DNA of 64,000 nt, taken from assembly GCA_002633025.1 (NCBI GenBank), contig NMRB01000107.1, positions 196,513-260,512 of the forward strand, given 5' to 3'. A model generated the notes under the pieces. It did not search any database, was not told the DNA's origin, and worked only from the letters and a program-made list of their open reading frames with translations. Every line of letters begins with the position of its first letter. Position 1 is the stretch's first letter. Origin of the DNA: Notospermus geniculatus. Lineage: Eukaryota > Nemertea > Pilidiophora > Heteronemertea > Lineidae. This document shows positions 35,301 through 50,300 of this stretch, piece by piece. The position numbers and the translations under genes were made by a program.

Positions 35301-38300
35301 GGGATCTCCACTCCCCACGGACCAGCTGTCACCGTCCCAAGCACATCCATCGCCGATCGATTACGGGGAAATCAATAGGTGAATTTGAATAATGACAATC
35401 GATGATGGGTCCGACATTTCTCATTATTACATGCCAGTCTTTATTTTATACCATCCCATATTTCGCTGCGGGGCGCCCAGGTGTCAGTGCTGCGTAGGCC
35501 ACGGGCATTCAAGGCCGATTTACAAAACTTGAACGTAAACATACATTGTATAAAATGTATATCCTTTTCTGCTCAGCTCCAAAGCCACAGGTGTCAGAGT
35601 GGCGCAGTGCAAACATCACAGCCTGCCACCCACTCAGGTACCAGGTTCAAACTCCATCCATTCTTCATGTACTAGAGCGGCAATTCAGCCTCTTTGACAA
35701 CGCATGTTTTCTACGGACACTCTGGTTTCCTCCTGCACATTTATGCACCTAATACTGTCTGCAGAGCCAATAATTTGGCACTCGGTCACTCAACATTTTT
35801 TGAATATAAACGAACCTTGGCCTATAACGGCCACATGAAGAAGAATGCCAACCTCCGCACACAAAAACCATAAACAATACTTACTTCTGCTTGGAGCCTG
35901 CCTTGTCCTCTCGGATATCATTCGGCACCCCGGCTGGCAAAGTTTTGGCCTTCTGTCGTCCGTGGTTCCCCTTCCCTCTAAATGCCTCTGATGCATCTGT
36001 GATATACTTAAACCATCTGTAAGTAGAAGAGATGCGGAGAAAATGAGATAATGTCAGAGTGGTCCAGCGTAACATCTAGTGCCTCTGTCACCTCTGAGGT
36101 CCGGGTTCGATTTCCAGCCAGACCTAGTACTCATGTGATAGTGAAGACGACTCTGGCAGCGTAGGATTCCTCCAGGTTTCCAGTTTCCTCCTACATTTCA
36201 AAGAAGTCGCCCAATATTGTCTGAAGAGCCAATAATGACCCAAATGGATCTGGAGTCAATATTTATGGCATCCCAGGCATCTGGGCCCTGTTTCATAAAG
36301 CGACTTTAAGCTAATGGTACCATTAACTCAATGCATTTTCCATTTGGTTAAAGGTACCATCAGCTTAAAGTCACTTTATGAAACAGGCCCATGAATGGTG
36401 AATCCATCACTGACACTGCTGCCACCTATAAAACAGTGAGAGTACTAGCTATACTCGTGATGCAGATTGAACCTGCAGGAAAAAGCTCTCACACAAGATT
36501 CGATTATAAACCATACATCATTTAGGGGATTCCCAAATGAGTTTTAACCATTTTCAGTGAGTGCTAGGCTGCAGAGATGGGGTCGAATACGGCATTAGTA
36601 AGGTCACAGAGGGCTCAATTAGGCCACGATATTGCCAATGAATGTCAAAAGTTGTGGAATAATGAAAATGGTGTGGTAGAGTGACTGGCATGAAAGCATC
36701 GCTGAAAAAGAAAGGTTACGAAGGTCATCAAACTGCCACACCATGACAACAGCATCAAACTCAGAGCTGTCAGAATGATCCAGTGGAAAAAGCTCATCTC
36801 TCTGGCCTCTGAGATCTTGGGTTCAATTCCTGGTTGGACCCGGGACTTATGTGAGAGAGAGATGACATTCTTTTCCTCCGGGTACTCCAGTTTCCTCCTA
36901 CATTACATACAAAATTGCCCAATTTTGTCTAAAGAGCCAATAATGAGCCAAAATTGAGTTCACAGCTCTTGAGTAATGTGAATAAAGACTAGTAAATGCT
37001 TTTACTTGGATTTTGCAATACAAATGCACTGCACTATGCTGTACAAATCTAAAGTAAAAGCATTTGCAAGCTTTTCTTCATATCACCCCTTGGCTCGATC
37101 TTACACAGAACTCAGATGTGTGCAAAACCAAGTTTAAATTTAATCGAGAAATTGTACCTACTTCGGCATGGTGATGACTTTCGAACAGCAGGTTATCACG
37201 AACTATCCATACCGCAAAAAACACTAGGCTTACGCCGATTTCGTTCCGTGTCGTACATATTATGCACTATACTCAACACTGCTGGCTTTCACGCACAGAA
37301 GTCTCATTAGATGATGTCACCATGCTGGGCCTCACTGCCTTTAAACAGGTGCATCAAACTTGAATACAATGGTCTGATATGTATGTTGAAGTTAATTACA
37401 ATTTCATGATTAAATATTCATGAGAAACAACCTGGCTTCTGTAGCTTTCACTGGATTAATGTAGAATTCAAATACCATTGGTCTGACTCACATCAACTCA
37501 TTGGGTCAGGTCAGGTCAGGTCGTAGGCCTCCAGGGGCCAAATGAATAAAGGGTATCGCAGCAAATGAAGGGCCAAATTCCAAGTCATTCATCAGTTAGG
37601 GACACAGCCAATATGAATTGTTGTGTATAGAAACTACTGCTGTGAAATCAGTTAAATTTGGCCCCAAGGGCCGTAATGCACCAACAAAGATTATCTTGAA
37701 CTCAGGTTGAGCCACAACTTTTCCATTGTCACATCATACCCTTGCAAACCTGAACAATTGAAAAGCTGTGGCTCTATCTGAGTTCAAGATAATCTTCGTT
37801 GGTGTACACAGCCCTAAGTGTTAATTTTGGAATGCACAGAGACATAGCTAGGCCTAGTACACATTTCAACATATCGAACCTACTGGCTATTGACTTCAGC
37901 AAGAGGACCATTTCGAATGGCAACTCAGCTGTGAGGTGCTGCCATCTGTGAGTAAAACACGTAACTAAACATGCAGCAAAAATAGAGCAGTTTGACCCAA
38001 ATCACCTGTCAAAATTTGTCAATATATCTTTTCTACCTACTTGAACAAACTATTCCTCCTGCCGTCATTTTTCACATCCAGGTGTGAATTCGACGTGTGA
38101 TGATGACTATGTCGATGAAGAGTGAATTCCTTTGCATCAAAATCGATACTCCGAGATCGTTTACGACGAAACACAACGCCGTCAGTCCGTGAACTCTGCA
38201 TTGGTTCTGGCCGTGCTGAGGCCATTATGACAGTTTAATACACACTTTTATCCGATAGAAATTTAACTAACAACTTCATAATTTCATTGCTTTAGATAGC

Positions 38301-41300
38301 ATAATGAATCCGAACTACTGGCGTCCTGATTTTCTGCAGTTCCCAGCAAATATCGCATTTCCAACAGATTTTGAACTGTTCACACAGTTAGCTCCTATAA
38401 GCCAGAACTACCAGCATCTCCAAAGATTTGTAGAGTGATCTCTTCCTTTCACTGCAGAATTTTTTAACGAAAGAACGTTTACTCATGCGAAACCCACTTT
38501 AGGCAATTTGATGTCACCCTGGGTTACACCAAAATCATTAAAGAACTTCTCCATTGAATTTTCTTGTACAAATTGGCTCTCATTGGGCAATTCACCATTG
38601 TTGGTTTCTCTACGACTTTCACCGAGACCATGACACAAACGACTGCTAATTCTTTTCTATGGTTGATTGCCCAAAGAGAGCCAATCTGGCAACACGTGGG
38701 GGAGCCTTCAGTTTAAGTCAACACAGTGCTGCCACCTATGAAGTTTCAGAGAACCAACCGACTCAGGATTGTTCAACGACAAGTTGCCAAGAATGATGGG
38801 ATGATTGCAGACGAAGACCAACTGCCACACTAATGGGAAACAAAGATGTATGAGGTCAAATCAAAAAGAAAGTTCAAGAATTTGTCACAGATGTGCGAAA
38901 AACCATCATGTTCACAATATTTACAAACATGACACAAGAGTTCCGTGTCGAAATCACAGGACAGGCAATAACAGGGTCAGAAAACATTGCGTCGGAATTT
39001 GTCTCAAAGGATGTAAGAATTTGGGCAAGTTCTTGGCACATTCTCATGTAATATTGCAGGAAATTCCCAAGTGAAACGACCCCTCAAATCAAATCAATTT
39101 TGAGCAAAATAACTAAAGCCCTAACCTAAACATACCGGTAATCGCATGAGAATTAGGAGAGTGGATGGGCAGAGAATGGAGAGTGCATGTATTCCCGAGA
39201 CAGACATACCTGGTCTCAAATTCTGCCAAAAACACAATGGTACCAGACGGAATTCATGTCCCAATCTGCACAATTTCAGTAAAGAGGTGCTAATCAAAGT
39301 CCAGCACTCAAGAACTGACACCACTTCCTCTTGACCTGTGAAATTTAAGTTTAATTAAACATTCCTGGGTAATTTTAGATCTGATTCAGGAACTCTGTAA
39401 ATATTTACCAACCCTTCTAATATGGACACCTGGAATGAACAATGGTGTCTCTCACAAAGAGGTGTTCTGATTACAGAGGTCAAACTGCCAAGTTATATCA
39501 GAAAGGAACGTATGAATAAAAGTTGAATGGTGGCTGAAAACAGTCACATAGATATTCTCATTGGAAAGCTCACTGTGAGCACTTTCAAATAAATACCTAT
39601 GTGGTAGCGTTTCTGCAAGAATCCAAGATTTGGTAGTCACATTGGTCCTAATGAAATTGCCGGGTTAACAGACCTGCAAATCACCCAAATCACACCAAAA
39701 CCCTGTCACATAGGTATTCACTGGAAAGCTCTCAATGAGCACTTTCCAATGAATACCTTTGTGACAGGATTTATGTACCATTTCAGGATTTATAGGTTCA
39801 TAAGTTTTTTTTACGAAATTGCCACTGGCAGGAAAGGGTTAACTAGGACAGAATCTTGTGTGTCCTTATAGAGAGGTGTCCTTGTACCGAGGGACTGCGA
39901 CAGGTTCAGGTTGTTCCTTTGCAAAGTATGTGTGTACAGATGCAAATAATGTGCAACAAGTTCTACATTCGAACATAGGAAACTAAAATAAATCCACTTT
40001 TTATGGCAATTTCTATTGAATTGATCGTCCATATGTTCTGCAGGCTACTTTCACATACACAACAATACCAATGTTTGTTGGATATGCAGAATAAATCCAC
40101 CAGTTACGAGCATGGACCAAAATCATTTCCATGCCCTGACAGCCATTGCTGAAGTCTGATCAGGCCCAAACTTAGTTATTTCAAGAAACTGACCACAGGT
40201 ATACATTTATGAAAGATTTGAAGTTCCTAAAATCATTTCCATGGTTCTGGAAGCCCTTAGACAAATACAGACGTCCCGACAAGCAATAGGTTTAAATATA
40301 GAACAGGGTTTAGACCCGAGACAAATCCACCGAACAGAATGTCAACATTTGTAAACCTTTCCAGGGAACCATGCGTCAGGGAGACATTCGTAGGAACGCT
40401 GTGTCATATGGTGTATGTTAGATCATATGTGACAAAAGGTTTGAAATGACCAAATTTGGACAAAGCACCCCAGATGCCTAATTGTGACCCTCCACCACCA
40501 AACCAGTCCCAGGTCGCTCTTAACTTGGCAGGTTGAGACCAAGGCCGGGTTGCATCAGCTATGCTCAACTAAGTAATATGATTTGTCATTACAATTAGCG
40601 GTTGAGAACGACTTCGAGGTTAGCTTGAGAACAAAGTCGACCTCAAGTATGACTGGTGCAACCGGGCCTAAATGTTCGGGTCACTTCCAATGTTGTCGGT
40701 CTGTTATGAAATTTGAAATAATCTATTTCTTCCTCTCCTGGTGTCATCTTAGTTCATTTCGGCTCACCTTCTGAGCGACATGCGACTGGTTTGGTGGAAC
40801 CCGCAACCTCTAGGTGACAGGCACCATGTTTCACTGCACCACTCTGACAATGCAATACACATATGCATGTCTCGTCACCAAAACAACACTTGGCAACAAA
40901 GTGCTGTCATTTTAAACAAGCGACAAATTATTCATGAGAAATGACGAGAAAAACATTCCTAACATCATTAATAAATAATCATGATGATGCAGTGTACAGG
41001 ACCTTCATCGCCGCGGCAACCATTACAAGGCCTCGCATGGGACTGTTGGACCAGCAACAAACCACAAATCCGATTAGTTACTTATCGTCCATTACATTAC
41101 AGAAAAAGATATTGTGCCATTTCCTGCATCAAAACTGGTGGCACTCGTAGAGAAATCATCTCTACAAGGAGGAGTCCAACAGCCCAGTGGTTATCACGTT
41201 CTCTCACCAACCGGCAGGTCCCGGGTTCGAATCCCAGGCCATATGGGATTAATCATCCCTGGCTCTTCAGTCTGTCGTATGGGACAGTAAGCTTTGGTGC

Positions 41301-44300
41301 CTTGTGCCTTTATGAGGGCAAGAAAAAGACCCCATCCAAGTGAGGAACACGAGCAGCTTGAGATGGCCTCTTCCATACTACCAGCGCCAATAATGCCATG
41401 TCTTTGGCCCTGACGGAAAAATCAAATAGAATACAGTTTGTTCTTAACCCTCGACGTGTGTGGCAGCGATGACACAGGAACCAGTTATTACCTCAGGCTG
41501 ACCAAAAGAAGACCAACCACATCGACACCTCAACTACTTCTAAGAATCATTGATTCAGCAATAGCTTTCTCACCTTTCGAGACAAAAGAAAGTGATTCTT
41601 TGCAGAGACAACACCACACCATTTTTTACAATTGTACAATTGTCAATGAAAAAGCATGACTCCAAATTGTCCCAATCAGGAAGTTATTTCACTTCGCCAA
41701 TGGTTAGGGATTTAATTCCTGGTTTTCGGCAAAACCAACGTCATGAATGCTGGATTCCTGACAGTCTCTTACCGCTTGGCTGATCTCGGTGAAAACGAAC
41801 ATGTTGAATATTTCACATCATTCATGATCATCCTGCATCATCCTGATTCAGACAAGATAAGCCTCGACTCATCTTTCCCGATGAGTCACTCATGATGCGG
41901 TGAGCAAATCCAATGTCATCAATCCCAAAATGAAGGATAACGGTGACACTGGATCACCCGCTTCAGCAAGCGGCAGGTCTCGGGTTCGAATCCAGCCCTG
42001 GCCATATGGGATTACCGGTAATCATCCCTGGCTCTTCACGTCCGTCACATGGGACAGTAAGCCGTGGTGCCTTGTACCTTGTACCTTTGCAATGGCAAGT
42101 AAAAGACCCATCCAAGTGAGGAACATGAGTAGCTTGAGATGGCCTCTTCCATACTTACCAGGGCCAATACGGCTTCGGCCCTGACGGAAAAATCAAATAC
42201 TGAACCATGAGAGCCAGTCAATGAAGCAGTCAAAGGCCACTAAACTTGCTAACATCACGTAACATCGCCTCCCACGTTCAGAGATGGCAATACAGAGCAA
42301 TCAGCGAATAACAGGGTGTGTTTAACCTGCGAGTCTTCAAAGGAAAATGTGGAAGGTCCCGCCATGCCCCCGGGGCAAAAACATTTCTGAATCTGTCATT
42401 GGGTGATAAAATCTACCGGCATTTATGACAACACAGGACAAGAACTAGCACTTCTAAACGCAGTAGATTAGTAGATTAGGGGAGTAAGGACCACAACGGT
42501 GTCGGTGGGACAGCACCCACGTCTGAGATCACGTTCATGTGGCAAATCTTGGAACTCAAAGGACGCCTTCTTGCGTAGAAATTTCCAAAGCAAGAAAGAT
42601 GGCCGCCAGGAAACTCATTGGCAGAACTGGAGCAGTCAAATCTGCCAAGACGTTCAAATAACTAGAGGCCTGACGGCCTGGGAGCTTCGCTGGGGGTGAC
42701 TGAATATGGTCCAAGTACATGAAGTAGTTGGCAAGAATATACTATAACACACTAGTAGGCCTACGAAACGCATTCTCTCAATTATTTTGCCGAAACTTTT
42801 GTGCTTATGGCCACTTGACCAGCTTCGAGCGCCATTAGCATTGAAGGTACTAAACTTCTGACGTCATAAACTGTTATATCACCACACTGTTGGTTTTGTA
42901 CTAGGGCCAGGGCCTACGTCTAGTAGAATGAACAACAAGATTGAAGAAGAGAGGTGATATAGTCTGAAAATAATGGTGTAACAGTATATTATTTATAATT
43001 GTGTACCAGTACATGTTAAGTTGGAAAGAATCAAGTCGAATCAATGAAATCATAATTCGCCACGTGACTGATAGATGTTAGTTATTGTCNATTTTTTCTG
43101 CGGTTTTCAGCCAGAAATATGGCTTTTACTATCAAATAAAGATAATCAGTGGTAGTAGACATTATCCAGCCTAGGTTTGAGGCCGCAGTTGCATTTGGAT
43201 CGATGCGTCGTCTGCTACCACCAGCTCGCAGCAGACTACAAGCTTCGCTGGCAAAGCCCAGCGAAGCTAAACAGGTCTGGAGGTCATATCAGACAAGTTG
43301 ATAACACCTCAAACTTCCCCTCAAATCCCAGACCTTTAAAGCAAGCAGCAAACTAGGTGATTATACAAGCAATCTGATCGTGAGCAAAATCGGCTGTGGA
43401 CGCAATTGTGCCCTGGACAGCAATGCGTGGAACCTTCTCGCCAGCGATATTCGCCTAAATATCAAACAATACCAAAGCTGATATCGCCTAGTCTGCGGTG
43501 GCTGGCAAGAAGATCTGTGGCGAGTAGATCGCTTGCCATATCGCCTGGTGTGCTGCTGACTTTAGATGCCCTAAAAGAACACCCTCTCCTCTCCACAACA
43601 GATTTCAAATCACTTTAAAAAGATCCAAGTCAGCCTTACGAATTCAATTACACAAAAGCATATTCATTATAAAAATGTGCAAGGTCTCATTTCACAGTTC
43701 AGAAAATCTATTCCGATATCACAAAATTACTCTGACCTGAAAAATAAAATCTGACGGCGACTTATCACTTTACTGACTACCGACCACTAATGGGATATGT
43801 ATACATAATGAATTTACCATTGACCAGAAATAATTGGAGATTCCAGACTGACCCAGGCTGTTAGAGGCACTTCTAGCATTTATTTATAAATAGTTGATCA
43901 AATGTGATATTGATAGGCCCATGTCACTGATCTCGTGGTCGGCGAAAACATAACCCTTTCGCTTCCTAATCAGCATGAGCAGGTACAAGCGACAGGGTGC
44001 AAAATTGATTGTAATGAGTTCCCCCAGAAAAAATCTGAAAATCTACACCCTCTCAGATGCATTTTCCCCAGGCTTGAAGAGGGAAAATGGCCTTTTAGAG
44101 CAAAAATTTGTTTTGTCCCTTTTTGCTCAGGGGGCCATTTGCCCCCTGCCCCCCCCCCACTAGCTACGCCCCTGGTGACCCATAGTGGGCCTAGGGGAGG
44201 GTACATGGGAACCACCCTAAGGAACAACAAGAAACGGAGGACTACTGAAGAGAAATCACCACAAGCCTATCACATCCATCCATCGACCAAGTTGAATGGA

Positions 44301-47300
44301 ACCCCTAATCTATTTCATGTGGTGTTCAAACCCCTGACGTCTCAAATCCATGAAACCTGCAAGAATTGCTCAAGACGAGTTCAACGAAAGACCATTTCGT
44401 CAAAATCCATAATCCACGATTCACAACGACTCGTTCCAGCCTCCCACAATCAAACAGTTGAATCTGACGATCAGAAAACACTCCGTAAATCTCACAGAAT
44501 TAAACACCTATAAAACGGTACACGGGCAACTCCAGGTTGGTCTAAGTGCTCTCAAAGAGTGAGAAATACGATAATTATAACCTTCCCATAAAACTAATGA
44601 AAGTTTAAGTGCACCACAACAACAAAAGCATTAAGGCATCAGAGTACCGACATAAACACTTAAGACCTTCGATGACAAGTTATGTACACAGGATGCGAGT
44701 TGCGTTTCCGAGTTGTTCGGTGCATTCCATAATGTGTGGTAGATTTGAGGCTTCATGAAGCTTGTACCACCAGGAGCCTTGATAGCCGAGTGGTTATGTC
44801 CGCTTAGCAAGTAGCAGGTCCTGAGTTCGAATCCAGCCAGGGCCATAATAAAAGGAGTAATCATCCCTGGTTCTTCATGTCTGTCACATGGGACAGTAAG
44901 CCATGGTGGAGCACTACCTACTGGATGAAAACAGAAGGACAATGCCAACAAAATTGAGCAGCAACTAAGACTGGAAACAACAATCTAACTGAAAGCCACA
45001 AGATGTCCAAAAGCAAAAAAGTGGCAATCAGGCTCAGGACCTGCGTGTTGGCTAAAGAGGTGCAATTCTATTTCTAACCCCTGAGTATACATCTCCATGC
45101 AATGCTGGCCATTTTTACACTCAGGTGTTAGAACTGTATGTATTACTTTACCCTAAACGAAAATGTGACTCTGCACTCAACACATTTCTGACGATAAATT
45201 CCTGTAAGCCAACAAATACGGGGAAAAATATTCCTCAAATCCTCATCCAGCATGAAATTTGACACAACTTTCACCCACTGTCACATTTCTTCCATCAAAT
45301 CCACCTGGACAAATTACAGCCAATTTCATCCAACGCACAGCACATAATAAATGTTCCGAACCAGCGACCTTCCCTTTAATCCAATTTTCCACTTGCTAAA
45401 TCGAGTGAAAGGACCACCAGGTCCACCATAACAGAGAACTCTTGATCAGCACAATACCTCCTAATCAGTTAAGGTCCGAGAAGTGATATGCCAGCAATCT
45501 GACATGACTGGAGCACTCAGTCAAACAATAGTGATAAGAGCCCTCTATTGTGCACACAGTCAACTATTCTCCCCAGGTTAAAGGTGCCAGAGTGTTGGCT
45601 CTCTATGGGCAACTCAAGGTTCACCTCCACACTGAAGTTTTCTCCTGCAAGTTGGCTCTCTATGGGCAACTCAAGATACTTCTCCACCTGACTATTTTCT
45701 CACCAAAGTTGCCTCTAGGCCTATATGGGCAATTCAAGGTACTCTTCCAAGTGAGAGTTTTCTCATGCAAGTCGGCTCTCTATGGGCAACTCAGGCAGGC
45801 ACAACAGTGGCCAGTCATCTGTGTCATTGGTCTTGGTGTAAGTCCTATGGAAACCAACAATGGCTGAAATGCTGTTTGAGAGCCAATTCGCATGAGAAAA
45901 CTGATGTGAAGCAACGCTTTTGGCAGAGGCACTACTCAAAGATCGAAAACGTCAGAACACAACTTAGCTGGCAGAACTGTTGTAAAACACCCCAACCTAC
46001 ACTCAGAGAAAACTCTCCAAACAAATATTGGGCTAATTCTACCCCCAATTTCCTTGCCCTGTGTCATTAAAACATGAAGTATCCTGTGACCTCTTACAAC
46101 AATCCATCTTGTTCTCTAATGACACCAGCAGGGGGTCTCAGGCTTGCCACTCGGTGAGGGCCGTTAAGGACAGAATGATTGACATGAACAGAACGATGAT
46201 AATAACTTCCGAGGCCCCTTCACCTTGCGGCCAATTTTACCCAACAATTCAGCAATTTGTGCGTCAAGATGCCACACACTTTAACACCTTCAATGTGAAT
46301 GATACACCCAGTGGCGCATGACTAGTGGATCTGACCACCCAGAACAGTAAAGTAGCGAAAAATACAAATGAAATGGTCCATGGACCCTGTGCTCACCTGG
46401 TGAATGCCACAGAAGAACGAACAAGTGTCAAGTCAATATGTTCCAGGGAAACATCATACCAGGTTCAACATTCTTCATAGTATTATTGTTCATAAGATAT
46501 AAAATACACTTTTTCAAGATGGACCACTGGCGGCCATATTTGGAGTCCAATCTGGCTGAAATTCGCTGCATTTTATACAGGGTACCTAGATACATACCAC
46601 TGCAAGGTAAAAACATTCTAGCTGCTGTAGTTTTGATGACATCAGCCAAAGACTGTTTTTCAATATGGCCGCCATGAAGTGCAACAGAGCTAAACTTTGG
46701 CAAACTGCAACTTACTTTTTTCTTTCTTCCTTTGTTGATGCGACCAGTTCGTAGATCTGTGGACCGGCTTGTGATGTACTCACGAGGAAGAAAGCCCGTG
46801 GATCTGTAAACAAGAGAAAGAAATTAAAGTCAAATTGAAAAAGATTAGATAGTGGTTATCACATCCGCTTTAATAGATCGTTTTCACGACGTAACTCCGA
46901 CAGTGTCCGCCATGATGACGTTACGGGTTTTGCCCACCAGCAGAAACGCAAAATGCATTGGCTGCTGGTGGGCAAAACACGCAACGTCATCATGGCGGAC
47001 ACTGTCGGAGTTACATTGTGAAAACGATCTATAGCAAGAGGCAGGTCCAGGCCATATGGGATTAATCATCCCTGGCTCTTCAGTCCGTCACATGGGACAG
47101 TAATCCATCGTGCCTTGTACCTTGTACCTTTGCAAGGGCAAGTAAAAGACCCCATCCAAGTGAGGAACATGAGTAGCTTGAGATGGCCTCTTCCATACTT
47201 ACCAGGGCCAATAATGCTCTGGCTTTGGCCCTAAACACACAAATACAATACTTTTTCTGGGCCACCCTGTAAAGTAGGGCCAGTCTAATGTTTGTAATAA

Positions 47301-50300
47301 CAAGAGCTTACCAGTGGCCACGTTTCTCGTCAGAAGGTTGGTCAGTCGTATCACAGGGCTGTGTGTAAATTTCGTATCCTCTTTCCCGGCGACCACCGTC
47401 GTACTTTGGCACTTGAGGACGAGTTTTTCATCCTGTCGTTGTAAGAGTACAAGCACGTCCTCGCACAGCACAACATGCAAGTCTATTTGTTTATTTTTAG
47501 CGATCCGCCACGTGAGAAAACCATCGTAGATCATAATGCGAGTTCGTAGATCAAGGTTCTGGAATTTAAGGGAGAAATTTCACAAATTGAACAGGACAGT
47601 GAAAATTGGACTGACTAAGGACTGTATGCTCGGTTGGACTTCAGCCACACTTTCATTAAAGTCTGACTTTTCTCAATGCTTCAAGCAAAGAGAAAGTCTA
47701 ACTTCGGCTATACTTTAAGCTAAAGTCCGACCCGAGCATACAGCCCTCACATCAACAAAAGTGGATTTTGCTTGATAGCCCTTCAGGCACGGATCCAGAG
47801 GGGACGCACCAGGCACGCGCCCCCCTTTTGGCCAACAAATCTGTAAAATCGACTGTGAAATTCTGGAATTGGGCACAAATTTCAATGTTCCTAGCACAGG
47901 GCGCCCCCTCTTTTCCCAAATCCTGGGTCCACCCCTGCCCTTGTTATTAGTTGAACCTAAAGGCACTTACTTTTATGCCAGCTACGTTAGGATCGCTACT
48001 ATTGTCAATAGGTCGCCTATCCATACGTTTCTGGATGTCGATGATTTTCTGTCGATTCTCGGCGTCCATGACGGCTTTATTCACCGTATTTAAAATATTC
48101 TTGCTGCTGTGGACCGCTTCTACAAGTTTGTTGTATTCTGATGTGTTGGCTGAAAAAGAGAGAAAAGATACCAAGTGATTTCCATTTTTAGTGGAAAAAG
48201 ACGGAAATTCAACAAGTGATTTCCATTTTGGTGTAAAAGATGGAAATTCAACAAGTGATTTCCATTTTTGGTGGAAAAGATGGAGAATTCAACAAGTGAT
48301 TTCCATTTTTGGCGGAAAGGATGGAAAATTCAACAAGTGATTTCCATTTTTGGTGGAAAAGATGGAAATTCAATAAACGACTTACCCTGAGTATATTTGA
48401 GAAGGTTCTCTATGAGTAACTTGTACTTCGTTAATCTCTGAAATTGTGCAGGTACGAGGTCCGCCAGCTTTAACCGTCGACACAGGTCCTTCCTCATTTC
48501 TGCTTCCTGAGGATAGAGAAAACACAGAACGTCAAACAATATGCTAACGATAAGGCCTACTTTAGTCAAAAGAATATCATCTGTCCCCAGGTTTGAGCAG
48601 ACAGTATCTTCTGTTGAAGTTTTCTAAAAGCCATGGAAATGGAATTGGAAAGAATTTGAAGAAACATTGTTTAGATGGTTGACAGGAACAACCTTTCTTC
48701 AAATATTTTTCAATCAATACCATAGGATGTCAGAAAACTTTGACAGAAGATGCCATCTGTTGAGCTCTGGATGTTGTCTGCTGGATTCTGGAGGCAGATG
48801 AGTCAAATGGCAATATATCGGGAATTTTAACTGTCAACTTACCTGCAAGAACAGAGCTAACTTTTGGTCCTTTAATCGCCTACTTTTTAGCATTTCAAGA
48901 CTGAAAGACTGGTTTTGGCAGAATGTGGCACATGCTTTCGATAACTTTTCACCATTTTCCCCCGTCAACTGAAAGAGGGAGCAAAATCATGAACCGTGAT
49001 ATTGAACCGGAACCTCAGAGGTGACAGTTGCCGACGTTTCCACTGCACCAGCACACTGACAGCCCATCTTGAGGAGCAGTATTCCGAAGGGTCAAATGGA
49101 GAAATCAACAAGCATGTTTAAATCTACATACACCGTTGAGGAGGATGTCCCCGACATCACCGTACGTCTCCCCCGGTCCTGGTTTTTCTTTCTTCATGGA
49201 ATCATTCATCTTTTCTGAAACGTGAAATCAACATACATGATACATTTTGACGAACATTGGCTCAATTAAACTCATTCAACCGACAAAATCCTGAAATCTT
49301 ATAGAAACCCTGTCACATGGGTACTCATTAGAAAGTGCTCACTGAGAGCTTTCCAATGAATACCTATGTGAAGGGTTTCAGGTGTTTTCAAGCTTTTTTA
49401 CATATTTTCATTTTCCAACAAATCTGGCCTTGGCAACAAAAGTGTTAAAAGAGCATACTTACTATGTAAGTCTATTAATTCATCTATATTAGGAAATAAC
49501 ATATTGACTAGATCATGTGGCAAGCTGGGTTCAAGTAACCATGGGCGGAAAAATAGTCGGTCGAGAACTTTCAAGTTCCGTACGTGAGACCTTTCTGTGT
49601 AGAACAATTCTGAAAGAAACAAGACACTGACTGCTATAGAGGTTTCCACATGACGTCACATTTCATACATGCCACCGTATTGCCCGTCAAAAACACAGTG
49701 TCAACACTACAGGTGATGACGTCAAACGTCGTCCGGTGAAGTACTGCCAAAAGTTTTTTGTATTAGATTTTCCATTAGCCATAGCAATATTGGCCCTGGT
49801 AAGTACGGAAGAGGCCATCTCAAGCTACTCATGTTCCTCACTTGGATGGGGTCTTTTACTTGCCCTTGCAGAGGCACAAGGTACAAGGCACCACGGCTTA
49901 CTGTCCCATGTGACAGACTGAAGCGCCAGGGATGATTAATCTCATACGGCACAGGTCGATTTGAACCCAGGACCTGCCGCTTGCTAAGCGGACGTGATAA
50001 CCACTAGGCTATCTACATGTAGGCTTTACAGTCAATGACCTAAATGCACTTTATCTGGCAGGAAATCCCGAATCTCTACCCACCGTTTATAACCTCCTGT
50101 CGTTTCTTCTCCTTCGGCTTCAACTTCCTCAACACCTGCGAGGAGAGGACGGCATCCAACGTCGGCAGCTCGTCCTCGACGTCAAAGTCCGAGTCGTCCT
50201 CCTGTCCTATGATTGGTTGGAGGGCTTCTCGCGACGTGCTCGGACTCTCGCTTCTGAAAGTGGTGAAGAATCAATTAAATTTTCAGACCTCTGGGTACAG

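Noticed and set aside
41171-41250. tRNA-like genes (also 41942, 44772, 54290)
   Set aside because: They have A and B boxes but the acceptor stems do not close, and the same body follows each, so they are SINE heads.
43935-44513. 192-codon plus-strand ORF
   Set aside because: Crosses a DNA transposon end and a C-rich run; no domain seen.
45550-45867. 105-codon ORF with repeated ALYGQ words
   Set aside because: Translation of stacked family B transposon ends.
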